In this document: positions 1 to 6,368 of the stretch, in pieces
Position numbering within the stretch: the stretch's first letter is position 1
Layout: the number at the start of each line of letters is the position of its first letter
Source of the DNA: Methylococcaceae bacterium
Lineage (GTDB): Bacteria; Pseudomonadota; Gammaproteobacteria; Methylococcales; Methylomonadaceae
Assembly: GCA_013138855.1 (NCBI GenBank)
Contig: WTBX01000265.1
Span: 1 to 8,956, forward strand
Direction: 5' to 3'
Length of the DNA stretch: 8,956 nucleotides
Translations under genes and position numbers: made by a program
Notes under the pieces: generated by a model
What the model saw: the letters and a program-made list of their open reading frames with translations, nothing else
Database searches by the model: none
What the model was told of the DNA's origin: nothing

Positions 1-2
1 GG

Positions 3-44
3 TTGAACTTACGTAAAAATATTCTAAATCAAACGGATGCCTAA
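3..44 (+). CDS. possible 3' end of an upstream gene (partial)
   Basis: Of the three forward frames entering the window only this one stays open, giving 13 residues that end in NQTDA before a TAA at 42-44. It lies 46 bp upstream of rplI. In several gammaproteobacteria rpsR or a DUF2232-type membrane protein gene precedes rplI. The tail does not look like the end of ribosomal protein S18, so a gene between rpsR and rplI is one possibility. The piece is too short to identify and could be open by chance. Confidence 0.3.
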   Translation: MNLRKNILNQTDA

Positions 45-90
45 AAAGGTGTCTGATTATTCGGCAAGACCGAAATAAAGAGGTTATAAG

Positions 91-540
91 ATGGAAGTCA
101 TTCTTCTTGAGAAGGTTGCAAATTTAGGCGACCTAGGCGATAAAGTTTCGATTAAAGCAGGTTACGGACGTAACTATTTATTACCACGCGGTAAAGCTGC
201 ATCGGCAACACCTGAAAAAATTGCTGAATTTGAAGCACGTCGTTCAGAGCTTGAAAAAGCGGCGGCTGAAAAATTAATGGCGGCTCAAAGCCGTGCTGCT
301 ACTTTGGAAAAACTAACCATCGTTATTCCACATAAAGCGGGCGAAGAAGGTAAATTATTTGGCTCTGTGGGTACACAAAACATTGCTGATGAAATTAATA
401 AAGAAGGCGGCGAAGTTGAAAAACATGAAGTCCGTCTACCTGAAGGTGTGATTCGTCACATTGGTGAGTTTAATGTTGATATTAGTTTACATAGTGATGT
501 AACTGTTACTATGGCTATCAACGTTACCGCAGAAGACTAA
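91..540 (+). CDS. rplI: 50S ribosomal protein L9 (bL9)
   Basis: This 149-residue protein has the usual bL9 length and layout. The N-terminal rRNA-binding domain (about 1-50) carries the family signature, LGDLGDKVSIKAGYGRNYLLP at about 12-32. A charged, Ala/Glu/Lys-rich connecting helix follows at about 42-75. The C-terminal domain contains GKLFGSVGTQNIADEI at about 87-102. bL9 binds 23S rRNA near the base of the L1 stalk and spans out from the large subunit. The ATG at 91 follows an AGAGG Shine-Dalgarno sequence at 78-82. The stop is only 4 bp before hldD, so the two are probably co-transcribed. This is unusual company, since rplI normally ends the rpsF-rpsR-rplI cluster or is followed by dnaB. 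Identification is secure. Confidence 0.98.
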   Translation: MEVILLEKVANLGDLGDKVSIKAGYGRNYLLPRGKAASATPEKIAEFEARRSELEKAAAEKLMAAQSRAATLEKLTIVIPHKAGEEGKLFGSVGTQNIADEINKEGGEVEKHEVRLPEGVIRHIGEFNVDISLHSDVTVTMAINVTAED

Positions 541-544
541 GATT

Positions 545-1489
545 ATGATCATCGTAACCGGAGGTGCAGGATTTATCGGTAGCAATCTCGTACTGGGCTT
601 AAATGAGCTGGGTTACGATGATATTTTAGTCGTTGATAATTTAACAAATGGCATTAAATATAAAAACCTAGTTGATTGTAAAATCACTGATTATCTGGAC
701 AAGCAAAGCTTTTTAGAAAAATTAGAAAACGGTTTTTTTCGCAGTCAAAAAATTGATGCTATTTTTCATCAAGGTGCGTGTTCCACAACGACAGAGTGGG
801 ATGGTCGCTACATGATGGAAAACAATTATGAATACAGTAAATCCCTGTTTCATTATTGTCAGGAACATAAAATTCCTTTTATTTATGCCTCTAGCGCGGC
901 TGTTTATGGCGCAGATGCTAATTTTAAAGAAAGTTTAGAATTTGAATCGCCATTGAATGTTTACGGCTATTCTAAATTTCAGTTCGACCAATATATTCGC
1001 CAATTTCAGGGCAAGCTCAGCTCACAAGTCATAGGGCAGCGTTATTTTAATGTCTATGGCCCTAGGGAAGAACATAAAGGCAGTATGGCGAGTGTCGCTT
1101 ATCATTTAAATAATCAAATCAAAGAATCCGATAAACTACGTTTATTTGAAGGCTGTGATGGTTATGGAAATGGCGAACAGCGACGAGACTTTATTTATGT
1201 CGGTGATGTGGTTGATATAAATTTATGGTTTTTAGATAACCCGAATGTTTCAGGCATTTACAATGTTGGAACAGGACGTAGCCAGACCTTTAATGATGTC
1301 GCTAATTCGGTAATTGCCTATCATAATCGTGGTGAAATTGAGTACATTCCTTTCCCTGAACATTTAAAAGGTTGTTATCAAAGCTATACCGAAGCAAACC
1401 TTGAAAGGCTGCGTATCGTAGGCTGTGATTACCAATTTAAAACCGTAGAGCAAGGCGTTGCATTGTATATGGAATGGTTAAATAGCTAA
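545..1489 (+). CDS. hldD: ADP-L-glycero-D-manno-heptose 6-epimerase
   Basis: The product (314 residues; E. coli HldD/RfaD has 310) is a cytoplasmic NADP-dependent epimerase. It converts ADP-D-glycero-manno-heptose to the L-glycero form used in the LPS inner core. It is an extended short-chain dehydrogenase. The Rossmann motif GGAGFIGSN is at residues 6-14, ASSAAVYG at 115-122, the catalytic pair Y140/K144 sits in YGYSK, and FNVYGPRE spans 168-175. K178, which aligns with the second catalytic base of E. coli HldD, is also present, as is the sugar-binding stretch RRDFIYVGD at 213-221. The ATG at 545 lies 4 bp after the rplI stop with only a weak purine-rich site before it, which suggests translational coupling. 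waaA follows after 7 bp, consistent with an LPS-core operon. Confidence 0.97.
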   Translation: MIIVTGGAGFIGSNLVLGLNELGYDDILVVDNLTNGIKYKNLVDCKITDYLDKQSFLEKLENGFFRSQKIDAIFHQGACSTTTEWDGRYMMENNYEYSKSLFHYCQEHKIPFIYASSAAVYGADANFKESLEFESPLNVYGYSKFQFDQYIRQFQGKLSSQVIGQRYFNVYGPREEHKGSMASVAYHLNNQIKESDKLRLFEGCDGYGNGEQRRDFIYVGDVVDINLWFLDNPNVSGIYNVGTGRSQTFNDVANSVIAYHNRGEIEYIPFPEHLKGCYQSYTEANLERLRIVGCDYQFKTVEQGVALYMEWLNS

Positions 1490-1496
1490 GCGTGTG

Positions 1497-2753
1497 ATGC
1501 GTTTACTCTATACCGCCATTTTCTACAGCATTACCCCTTTCATTTTACTGCGTCTTTATTGGCGTGGTTTCAAAGCCCCTGATTATCGTTTACGCTGGAC
1601 GGAACGATTAGGCTTTTATTCAAAACCTTCCCAAGTACAAAACATCTGGTTTCATGCCGTATCTGTCGGTGAAGCCGAAGCCGTTTTTCCTTTAATTAAG
1701 CAATTCATGCTTAATCATCCTGATGCTCAAATATTAATCACCACGACCACTCCTACAGGTTCTGCGAGAGTTAAAGCAGTAATGGGTGATGCCGTTGAAC
1801 ACGTCTATTTACCTTATGATATTCCCTGTGCGATTAAACGCTTTTTAGCGCATTTTAAACCGCAAAAAGCAGTGATTATGGAAACAGAAATCTGGCCAAA
1901 CCTGTTTACCCTAACAGCAAAACAAAATATCCCTTTATTTATTATCAATGCACGATTATCGGCTAACTCATGTAAAGGCTATCAAAAAATTCCCAGCTTA
2001 GTTCATCCAGCCTTAGCCGCAGTAACATTAATTGCAACTCAAACAGATGTAGATACAAAGCGATTTAAACAGATTGCTGATGAAACTGTGAGAGTGCAAA
2101 CAATCGGTAATATCAAATTTGATTTACAAATAGCGACTGAAATTATTGAGCAGGGACAACAATTAAAATCTACTTTATTTGCGAATCGTTTTGTATGGAT
2201 TATTGCCAGTAGCCATAAAGATGAAGAAGCGGTATTTTTTGAGTTATACCCTGAACTTAAAAAACAAATTCCTGAGTTATTATTGGTAGTTGTACCAAGA
2301 CATCCTGAGCGGTTTAATGATGTGGAAACATTAGCGAAAGCTCAAAATCTTAAGCTGATAAGACGCACTTCAAATGCCCCCTGTAATGATGAAACTGATG
2401 TTTATCTAGCCGATACTATGGGCGAGTTAAAAATGCTTTATGCTGCATCTAATATTGCCTTTGTCGGCGGCAGTCTGTTTAGTCATCTAGGGGGGCATAA
2501 TGTATTAGAGCCTGTGGCTGCTGATATTCCTGTGATGTTTGGCGCGAATATGAATAATTTTAAAGCCATAGAAACAGGCATTTTATCCGCACAAGCAGCG
2601 GTACAATGTCAGGATTCTACTCAACTATCAGAAGCATTATTAAAGCTTTATCAACAAACTGAATACAAACAGCAATTAACTACGAATGCGCGTGATTTTC
2701 TTCAACAAAATCAAGGTGCGATGTTAAACATTCTCAAAATATTAGATTCATAA
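1497..2753 (+). CDS. waaA: 3-deoxy-D-manno-octulosonic acid (Kdo) transferase
   Basis: WaaA (KdtA, family GT30) transfers Kdo from CMP-Kdo to lipid IVA at the inner face of the cytoplasmic membrane. The 418-residue length fits the family (E. coli 425). An N-terminal hydrophobic anchor (about 4-20, LLYTAIFYSITPFILL) is followed by the acceptor domain, with HAVSVGEAEA (about 53-62) containing the conserved catalytic Glu. METEIWPN lies in mid-protein. The C-terminal GT-B domain has the CMP-binding signature GGSLFSHLGGHN, then LEPVAADIPVMFG and a conserved NNF. Two starts are adjacent, GTG at 1494 and ATG at 1497. I prefer the ATG, but neither has a good ribosome binding site and the GTG would add one Met. 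The gene begins 7 bp after hldD and belongs to the same pathway. Confidence 0.96.
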   Translation: MRLLYTAIFYSITPFILLRLYWRGFKAPDYRLRWTERLGFYSKPSQVQNIWFHAVSVGEAEAVFPLIKQFMLNHPDAQILITTTTPTGSARVKAVMGDAVEHVYLPYDIPCAIKRFLAHFKPQKAVIMETEIWPNLFTLTAKQNIPLFIINARLSANSCKGYQKIPSLVHPALAAVTLIATQTDVDTKRFKQIADETVRVQTIGNIKFDLQIATEIIEQGQQLKSTLFANRFVWIIASSHKDEEAVFFELYPELKKQIPELLLVVVPRHPERFNDVETLAKAQNLKLIRRTSNAPCNDETDVYLADTMGELKMLYAASNIAFVGGSLFSHLGGHNVLEPVAADIPVMFGANMNNFKAIETGILSAQAAVQCQDSTQLSEALLKLYQQTEYKQQLTTNARDFLQQNQGAMLNILKILDS

Positions 2754-2838
2754 TTAAACTACGAATTTTGGGTACAACCAGAATCAGCTAAAAAAGTTCG
2801 CCCTGTACGGTTAGATTTTTAAATTAAGTTAAATATGT

Positions 2839-2889
2839 GTCGGAACCGCGATCTTTTAGTCGCGAAAAGCGTTAATAACTCGCTTCGAC
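2839..2889. other. branched inverted-repeat structure between convergent genes
   Basis: Two small hairpins sit side by side: CGCGA/TCGCG at 2847-2864 and AAGCG/CGCTT at 2867-2885. An outer GTCG/CGAC pair (2839-2842 with 2886-2889) closes both, so the stretch can fold as a three-way junction. It lies between the ends of waaA (+) and mepA (-). An A8 run follows at 2893-2900, which reads as T8 on the minus strand but is on the wrong side of the hairpins for a standard mepA terminator. A weak transcription end or the relic of a small repeat are both possible. The rest of 2754-2918 holds no convincing gene. Confidence 0.35.
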
Positions 2890-2918
2890 TTACAAAAAAA
2901 ACGTCTTCTCATTTGCTC

Positions 2919-3734
2919 CTAATCTGATAACAAGGCACGACAAGCTTTTGGCATGGCTGATTTCTTTTTAGTAGAGCGCGAAGCCGTATGTTTTTCAAAC
3001 CACCAAGCTAAGGTAGCATCACAACCATCCCCAACGGAAATTGCTGCTTGTTTTATGCAATCAGGACTCGATTCAGGGCAGCGCAAGCGTATATGGAAAT
3101 GCTCATCATGATGATACCAAGGGCGAATTTTTTGTAACCATTGCCGATTTCCAGAAACTGTTTCACATAAATCACGCTTAATATAAGGATTAACAAAAAT
3201 CCTATCGACTTCTGCAATATTCGCAGCTAGCTCCAATAACTTTCTATGCTTATTTGTCCAGCGTGCATTTAGCCCTTTACCGTTCGAGTTCAGCATAGAT
3301 GGCTGTTTAATATTACTGCGTTGTTTATTAGCATTGGCATAACTAGCAGGATTTAAATTAAACCAAACATCCGCATCTAAACCAGATTGATGACTACGAT
3401 GCCCAAAGGGTAATGCCCCACCCCGCGCTTGTCCTAAATCACCCATTTGTAAAACACCTAATTGCTGTTGCTGCGCTTGTTTTGCTAACATTTTCAGCGT
3501 TTGAATTAATAGAGGATGCCCATAATAACGACGGCGTTCTAAGTGAACAACTAAATAACCATCACCTTGCAAAGGCAATGCTTGTGCGCCAGCAATACAG
3601 CCATTATTAGTTTTACCAATAACATAAGGTTTCGTATTAGTTGGTGTGGTAAATTGAGACCAGTCTGCCGCGTTTATAGAATGAGTAAACAGAATCATAA
3701 TAATGGGCAGCAATTTTTTATATTTTTTAAGCAT
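2919..3734 (-). CDS. mepA: penicillin-insensitive murein endopeptidase (MepA, peptidase M74)
   Basis: MepA is a periplasmic zinc LAS-type metallopeptidase that cleaves D-Ala-meso-DAP cross-links in peptidoglycan. The 271-residue product (E. coli 274) starts with a signal peptide: a KKYKK basic head, a hydrophobic core at about 8-18, and likely cleavage after SINA near residue 22. Zinc-site motifs are intact. GHRSHQSGLDADVWF carries H115 and D122, matching H113/D120 of E. coli MepA. HHDEHFHIRLRCP (208-220) carries H209, H212 and H214, matching H206/H209/H211. Cysteines at 46, 190, 219 and 226 could form the disulfides seen in the family. Start at 3734 is preceded by a modest AGAG site. It converges on waaA and diverges from the gene at 3794, so it is probably a single-gene unit. 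Confidence 0.95.
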   Translation of the reverse strand: MLKKYKKLLPIIMILFTHSINAADWSQFTTPTNTKPYVIGKTNNGCIAGAQALPLQGDGYLVVHLERRRYYGHPLLIQTLKMLAKQAQQQQLGVLQMGDLGQARGGALPFGHRSHQSGLDADVWFNLNPASYANANKQRSNIKQPSMLNSNGKGLNARWTNKHRKLLELAANIAEVDRIFVNPYIKRDLCETVSGNRQWLQKIRPWYHHDEHFHIRLRCPESSPDCIKQAAISVGDGCDATLAWWFEKHTASRSTKKKSAMPKACRALLSD

Positions 3735-3793
3735 AAACTCTGTTCATATTAGTCAAGTTAACAGTGAAATTATAAATATTAAGAGGATTTTAA

Positions 3794-4174
3794 ATGAGTT
3801 TCAAAAGTTGTTTAATTAAGTGTGCCTATAAATTAACACCTAAAAAAATGGTGTATTGGCTAGTTAATTCAAACCTGAAAGGAATTGTTGAGTTAATTTA
3901 TTATGATATTAATTTTGATGAAAGAAAAATTCATTCAAAAGTTCATTTGGAAGGAGAAGAAGGATTAATCGAAGTCTGTCTTGAAGACTTTTCATTAATA
4001 AAATATGGCGATCAATATAAGCTTATCATTCAACAGGTTCAATCGAATCGTCCTTGGTTAAATGAAGCATTAACCCGATTTATATTAGGACAAGAAATAA
4101 AAATACCTGAGCAGCAAATACAATTAGTTCAGGATTTATTTTCCTTTAAATTTCCAGATTCGGAAAATAAATAA
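3794..4174 (+). CDS. hypothetical protein, 126 residues
   Basis: I do not recognise this protein. It is translated from an ATG with a strong AGAGGA ribosome binding site at 3782-3787, which supports a real gene. The sequence has a basic N-terminus (CLIKCAYKLTPKK), then alternating strand-like segments (IVELIYYDINF, KIHSKVHLEGEEGLIEVCLEDFSLI, YKLIIQQVQ). It ends in a helical, acidic region. No signal peptide or membrane segment is evident, so a small cytosolic alpha/beta protein is likely. It is divergent from mepA with 59 bp between starts, and AT-rich TATAAA at 3771-3776 could be part of a promoter. The following gene on the same strand is a broken HAD phosphatase starting 55 bp downstream, so any operon it once belonged to has decayed. 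Confidence 0.75.
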   Translation: MSFKSCLIKCAYKLTPKKMVYWLVNSNLKGIVELIYYDINFDERKIHSKVHLEGEEGLIEVCLEDFSLIKYGDQYKLIIQQVQSNRPWLNEALTRFILGQEIKIPEQQIQLVQDLFSFKFPDSENK

Positions 4175-4228
4175 ATTTCATTTCAAATATTGTAGAACCT
4201 AAACGCTTTATATTTTCCAGTGTAATTA

Positions 4229-4493
4229 ATGAGTAATCCCTTTATACAAGAAGACAATATTCATCTTAGCCTACCAAATAAAAACGATAGACTACTTGAT
4301 TTTGATGGCGTGGTTCATCCTGCACCTAAAAAAGACATCACCGCTTTATGGCGCGATATTGAGCCTTTAGTAGGAACGAAAGTTTTTTTTACCTGAACAA
4401 GTCGATTTAGTCATCAGTCTTTGCCAGCAAAATAACTTACGCATCATCATCACCTCAACATGGCGAAATCAAGGCTGGGGTTTTGAACGGTAG
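4229..4493 (+). pseudogene. truncated, frameshifted HAD-type hydrolase remnant
   Basis: The N-terminal part reads LLDFDGVVHP, the HAD motif I with its nucleophile and acid/base aspartates. After an 8-T run (4383-4390) the frame hits TGA at 4394-4396. Dropping one T restores VFLPEQVDLVISLCQQNN followed by IIITSTWR, which fits HAD motif II (Ser/Thr then TWR/SWR). This pattern resembles the HAD domain family found with Swiss-army-knife RNA repair proteins (PF18143-like). The restored frame runs into a repeat at 4488-4490 and stops at TAG 4491-4493, so the C-terminal motifs III and IV are absent. The gene therefore has a frameshift plus loss of its 3' half at the repeat junction. The start choice is uncertain because no good ribosome binding site is visible. 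Confidence 0.8.
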
Positions 4494-4662
4494 GTGTCAA
4501 TACAGTTGTCGTAAAAAGTTTCTCTCGTTCCCAATCTCTGTTTGGGAACACCTATTTATCAAGCTTTGCTTGACGGATAATAAGTAGCTTGCCAATATCT
4601 GAAAATTCCAAGCAGAGCTTGTCGGTATGCGTTCCCAAACAGAGATTGGGAACGAGAGAAAC
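4488..4662 (+). repeat. nested-palindrome element, copy 1, with perfect 32-bp terminal inverted repeats
   Basis: The arms at 4518-4549 and 4631-4662 are exact reverse complements over 32 bp, enclosing 81 bp. Each arm is itself nearly palindromic (TTCCCAA...TTGGGAA), and two further small hairpins lie inside (CAAGC/GCTTG at 4560-4572 and at 4609-4621). A 30-bp leader, 4488-4517, is also shared with the copy at 6181. By hand alignment 4488-4656 and 6181-6349 have the same length (169 bp) and differ at about 14 positions. There is no open reading frame, so it would need a helper in trans if mobile. It sits exactly between the two broken genes on either side. It could be a MITE or a REPIN-like pair. 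Confidence 0.85.
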
Positions 4663-5156
4663 GCACCTCTCACGATGTTCGCTATGATGGCAGTTATTTA
4701 CGCTTAGATTATCCTAATGGTGATGTCCCTGATAATATCGGAGTCTGTACCGATGTTATAGTGAGGGTTTATCGAAAATTGGGGGTAGATTTACAAAAAG
4801 ATGTGCATGAAGATATGCGCGGTCATTTCTCAGTTTACCCGAAAAAATGGGGGTTAAAACGCACTGATAAAAATATCGACCATAGACGTGTGCCAAATTT
4901 ACAAACACTGTTTAAGCGTAAAGGGTTAGCCTTAAAAGTCACTGATAAGGCAGCCGATTATATGGCAGGCGATTTAGTGACATGAACAGTGCCGCCAAAT
5001 TTACCCCATATTGGCGTTGTCACTGATAAGCGTTCTGCTGATGGTAAACGCCCATTAATTGTTCATAATATCGGTGCAGGCACTACGCTAGAAGATATGC
5101 TGTTTAGTTTCCCTATCACGGGACATTATCGTTATTACGGTAACTTGTCACAATAA
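4663..5156 (+). pseudogene. DUF1287-family protein remnant (N-terminus lost, in-frame TGA)
   Basis: The readable frame begins next to the repeat with SHDVRYDGSYLRLDYPNGDV. It continues GVCTDVIVRVYRKLG, VHEDMRGHFSVYPKKWGLKR, IDHRRVPNLQT, GDLVT, then TGA at 4983-4985. Beyond it PPNLPHIGVVTD, PLIVHNIGAG and ITGHYRYYG follow in the same frame to TAA at 5154-5156. These are the landmarks of DUF1287, a family of usually secreted proteins. The conserved Cys (GVC) and His residues (LPHIG, IVHNIG) hint at a papain-like fold, which is my inference. A Trp normally follows GDLVT, so TGA looks like a TGG nonsense mutation. The signal peptide and first ~50 residues are missing. The internal ATG at 4761 would make only a 74-residue fragment. 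Confidence 0.85.
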
Positions 5157-5373
5157 TATTTTGCGAGCTGTACGATTAAAGCTATCAATAACGTAAGGTT
5201 AGGCTGCTCGTGCAGCCCTTATCGAAGTATAAACGGCTTAACCGCCCCCCTTACATCAGATAAAACAAGCTTATATCAATGTTCAGGTTTTTAATGATTT
5301 TTGATAACTCGTATTCACGGAGAGCCGTCCTTCTAGGCAGCTTTACAGAAGTAAAATTAGCGATTGAGTAAAA
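5157..5373. other. gene-free stretch with a short hairpin
   Basis: This region between the end of the DUF1287 remnant and mqsA holds no gene I can support. It contains a perfect 6-bp hairpin, GGCTGC-TCGT-GCAGCC, at 5202-5217, without a following T-run. A weaker ACGG-AGAG-CCGT hairpin lies near 5319-5330. Neither is a standard terminator for the DUF1287 remnant or, in reverse, for mqsA. The stretch from about 5195 to 5295 stays open in one forward frame but has no start or recognisable protein. Confidence 0.4.
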
Positions 5374-5772
5374 TTAATTTCTAATCTCAGTCAATAACTC
5401 AGGATGATGCTCAAGCACTTTGAGTAACTTCACCAAAGCCAACGGAGGTTTAGTCTTACCTGTCTCATAACGTGAAAACGCATTGACACCCCCGCCAAAA
5501 ATCTCCGCTGCCTCTTGTTGACCTAATGCTAACTTTTTACGAACTCTAGCAATAAAATCAGGATTTACAATCGCAGCATTCACTTGTTTATTGAACGCCA
5601 ACATCAACAAGCTCATACGCTGAGACTCTGCCGCATCTAAAATAATCTCATCACAGGCAGGACAAAAATCACCCACCACTGCTTCAATAAGTGTTGTTTC
5701 TCCTTTATAGCTATAAGGTACATCGCGAGTATCCGATAACAACTCTGCCGCACTACAAGATAAACATTTCAT
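5374..5772 (-). CDS. mqsA: antitoxin MqsA of the MqsRA type II system
   Basis: The antitoxin (132 residues; E. coli MqsA 131) neutralises MqsR and represses its own operon. The N-terminal zinc domain has C3, C6, C37 and C40, exactly as in E. coli. The C-terminal HTH-XRE domain (about 68-132) includes VRKKL, EAAEIFGGGVNAFSRYE and HPELLTEIR, with the DNA-contacting N97 and R101 conserved. The start at 5772 gives MKCLSC, the family N-terminus, and is preceded by an AAGGA ribosome binding site that lies inside the end of mqsR. A longer reading from 5811 would add 13 residues overlapping the toxin and is unlikely. One base separates it from the mqsR stop, which implies translational coupling. Confidence 0.97.
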   Translation of the reverse strand: MKCLSCSAAELLSDTRDVPYSYKGETTLIEAVVGDFCPACDEIILDAAESQRMSLLMLAFNKQVNAAIVNPDFIARVRKKLALGQQEAAEIFGGGVNAFSRYETGKTKPPLALVKLLKVLEHHPELLTEIRN

Positions 5773-5773
5773 A

Positions 5774-6070
5774 CTACAATTCCTTAAAAGATACGATGAG
5801 AACTTCATCAATTACCGTCAATTTTAAATAAACCTCTCCATATTGCGTATTGGTGCGATAAACATCTTGCCAAACACGATGATCTGCATAACTGGTCATG
5901 CTTTTATAAAAATTAGCCGTCGTCAAAGCATTCACCACTTCCAGCATTCCAGCAAAATCAAACCCTAACGCTGCTCCACCTTTTAACGCACTTTGAGTTG
6001 AGCGAACTTTATCAGCTTCAATCAAGGTTTGAATAACAGATAATTTACAATGTGGCGTGTATTTTTCCAT
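5774..6070 (-). CDS. mqsR: toxin MqsR, GCU-specific mRNA endoribonuclease
   Basis: MqsR is a RelE/YoeB-fold ribosome-independent mRNA interferase that cuts mainly at GCU. The product has 98 residues, the same as E. coli MqsR, and aligns without gaps. Shared segments include MEKxTPH at the start, FYKSMTSYADH, WQDVYR, VYLKLTVID and LIVSFKE at the end. K56, Q68, Y81 and K96, implicated in catalysis in E. coli, are all present, so the toxin should be active. The order is toxin first, antitoxin second, as is typical for mqsRA. A promoter and palindromic operator lie about 35-60 bp upstream of the start. Decayed genes and repeats flank the pair on both sides, consistent with a small accessory module. 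Confidence 0.97.
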   Translation of the reverse strand: MEKYTPHCKLSVIQTLIEADKVRSTQSALKGGAALGFDFAGMLEVVNALTTANFYKSMTSYADHRVWQDVYRTNTQYGEVYLKLTVIDEVLIVSFKEL

Positions 6071-6104
6071 GTTTATCTTGAAAGGCTGTTTCTATAAGAG
6101 CAAT

Positions 6105-6133
6105 ATATTAACCTACTTGGTTAAATATAACAA
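6105..6133 (-). promoter_or_regulatory. predicted sigma70 promoter of mqsRA
   Basis: On the minus strand TTGTTA (6128-6133) and TAATAT (6105-6110) are separated by 17 bp, close to the sigma70 consensus. The -10 lies about 35 bp before the mqsR ATG. The operator palindrome occupies the spacer and touches the -10, so a bound MqsA would block RNA polymerase. Confidence 0.65.
6108..6124. promoter_or_regulatory. predicted MqsA operator palindrome
   Basis: TTAACC-TACTT-GGTTAA is a perfect 6-bp inverted repeat with a 5-bp spacer. Written as AACCT-ACT-TGGTT it matches, with one change in the right half, the AACCT-N3-AGGTT palindrome that E. coli MqsA binds at its own promoter. Together with the conserved N97 and R101 of the antitoxin, this supports autoregulation. 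Only one such palindrome is visible here; I recall two in the E. coli promoter. Confidence 0.7.
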
Positions 6134-6180
6134 AAGACATGTTGTTAAGTCACCCTAATAAAAACAAAATTTTGCATTAG

Positions 6181-6349
6181 CGGTAGGTGTCAATACAGTT
6201 GTCGCAAAAAGTTTCTCTCATTCCAAAACTCTGTTTGGGAATGCCTATTTATCAAGCTCAGCTTGACGGATAATAAGTAACCTACCAATATCTTAAAACT
6301 CCAAGCAGAGCTTGTCGGTATGCGTTCCCAAACAGAGTTTGGGAACGAG
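6181..6349 (+). repeat. nested-palindrome element, copy 2
   Basis: This copy has the same length and orientation as the one at 4488, including the 30-bp leader at 6181-6210. Its arms, 6217-6242 and 6324-6349, pair over 26 bp with 3 mismatches, so the inverted repeat is more worn than in copy 1. The right arm is a clean palindrome, TTCCCAAAC-AGA-GTTTGGGAA. It lies about 50 bp upstream of the mqsR promoter and carries no open reading frame. Confidence 0.85.
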
Positions 6350-6368
6350 CCATTGGTAATCAAAGAAT

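Noticed and set aside
3413..3752. Forward open frames (65 and 61 residues) within mepA
   Set aside because: They are antisense to a well-supported mepA with intact zinc motifs, lack ribosome binding sites and resemble no family.
4488..4662. CRISPR array or transposase-encoding insertion sequence
   Set aside because: The repeats are single dispersed palindromic elements with no regular spacers and no open reading frame inside.
4761..4985. A separate 74-residue gene
   Set aside because: Homology to DUF1287 extends both upstream and downstream of this piece, so it is an internal fragment of a broken gene.
5202..5217. Rho-independent terminator
   Set aside because: The hairpin is perfect, but no T-run follows on either strand.
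5300..5350. Resemblance of CACGGAGAGCCGT to conserved pieces of group II introns
   Set aside because: The match is short, and no reverse transcriptase, domain V hairpin or intron boundary is visible nearby.
5773..5811. Extended start of mqsA adding 13 residues
   Set aside because: MKCLSC at 5772 matches the family N-terminus and has the better ribosome binding site; the extension overlaps mqsR.
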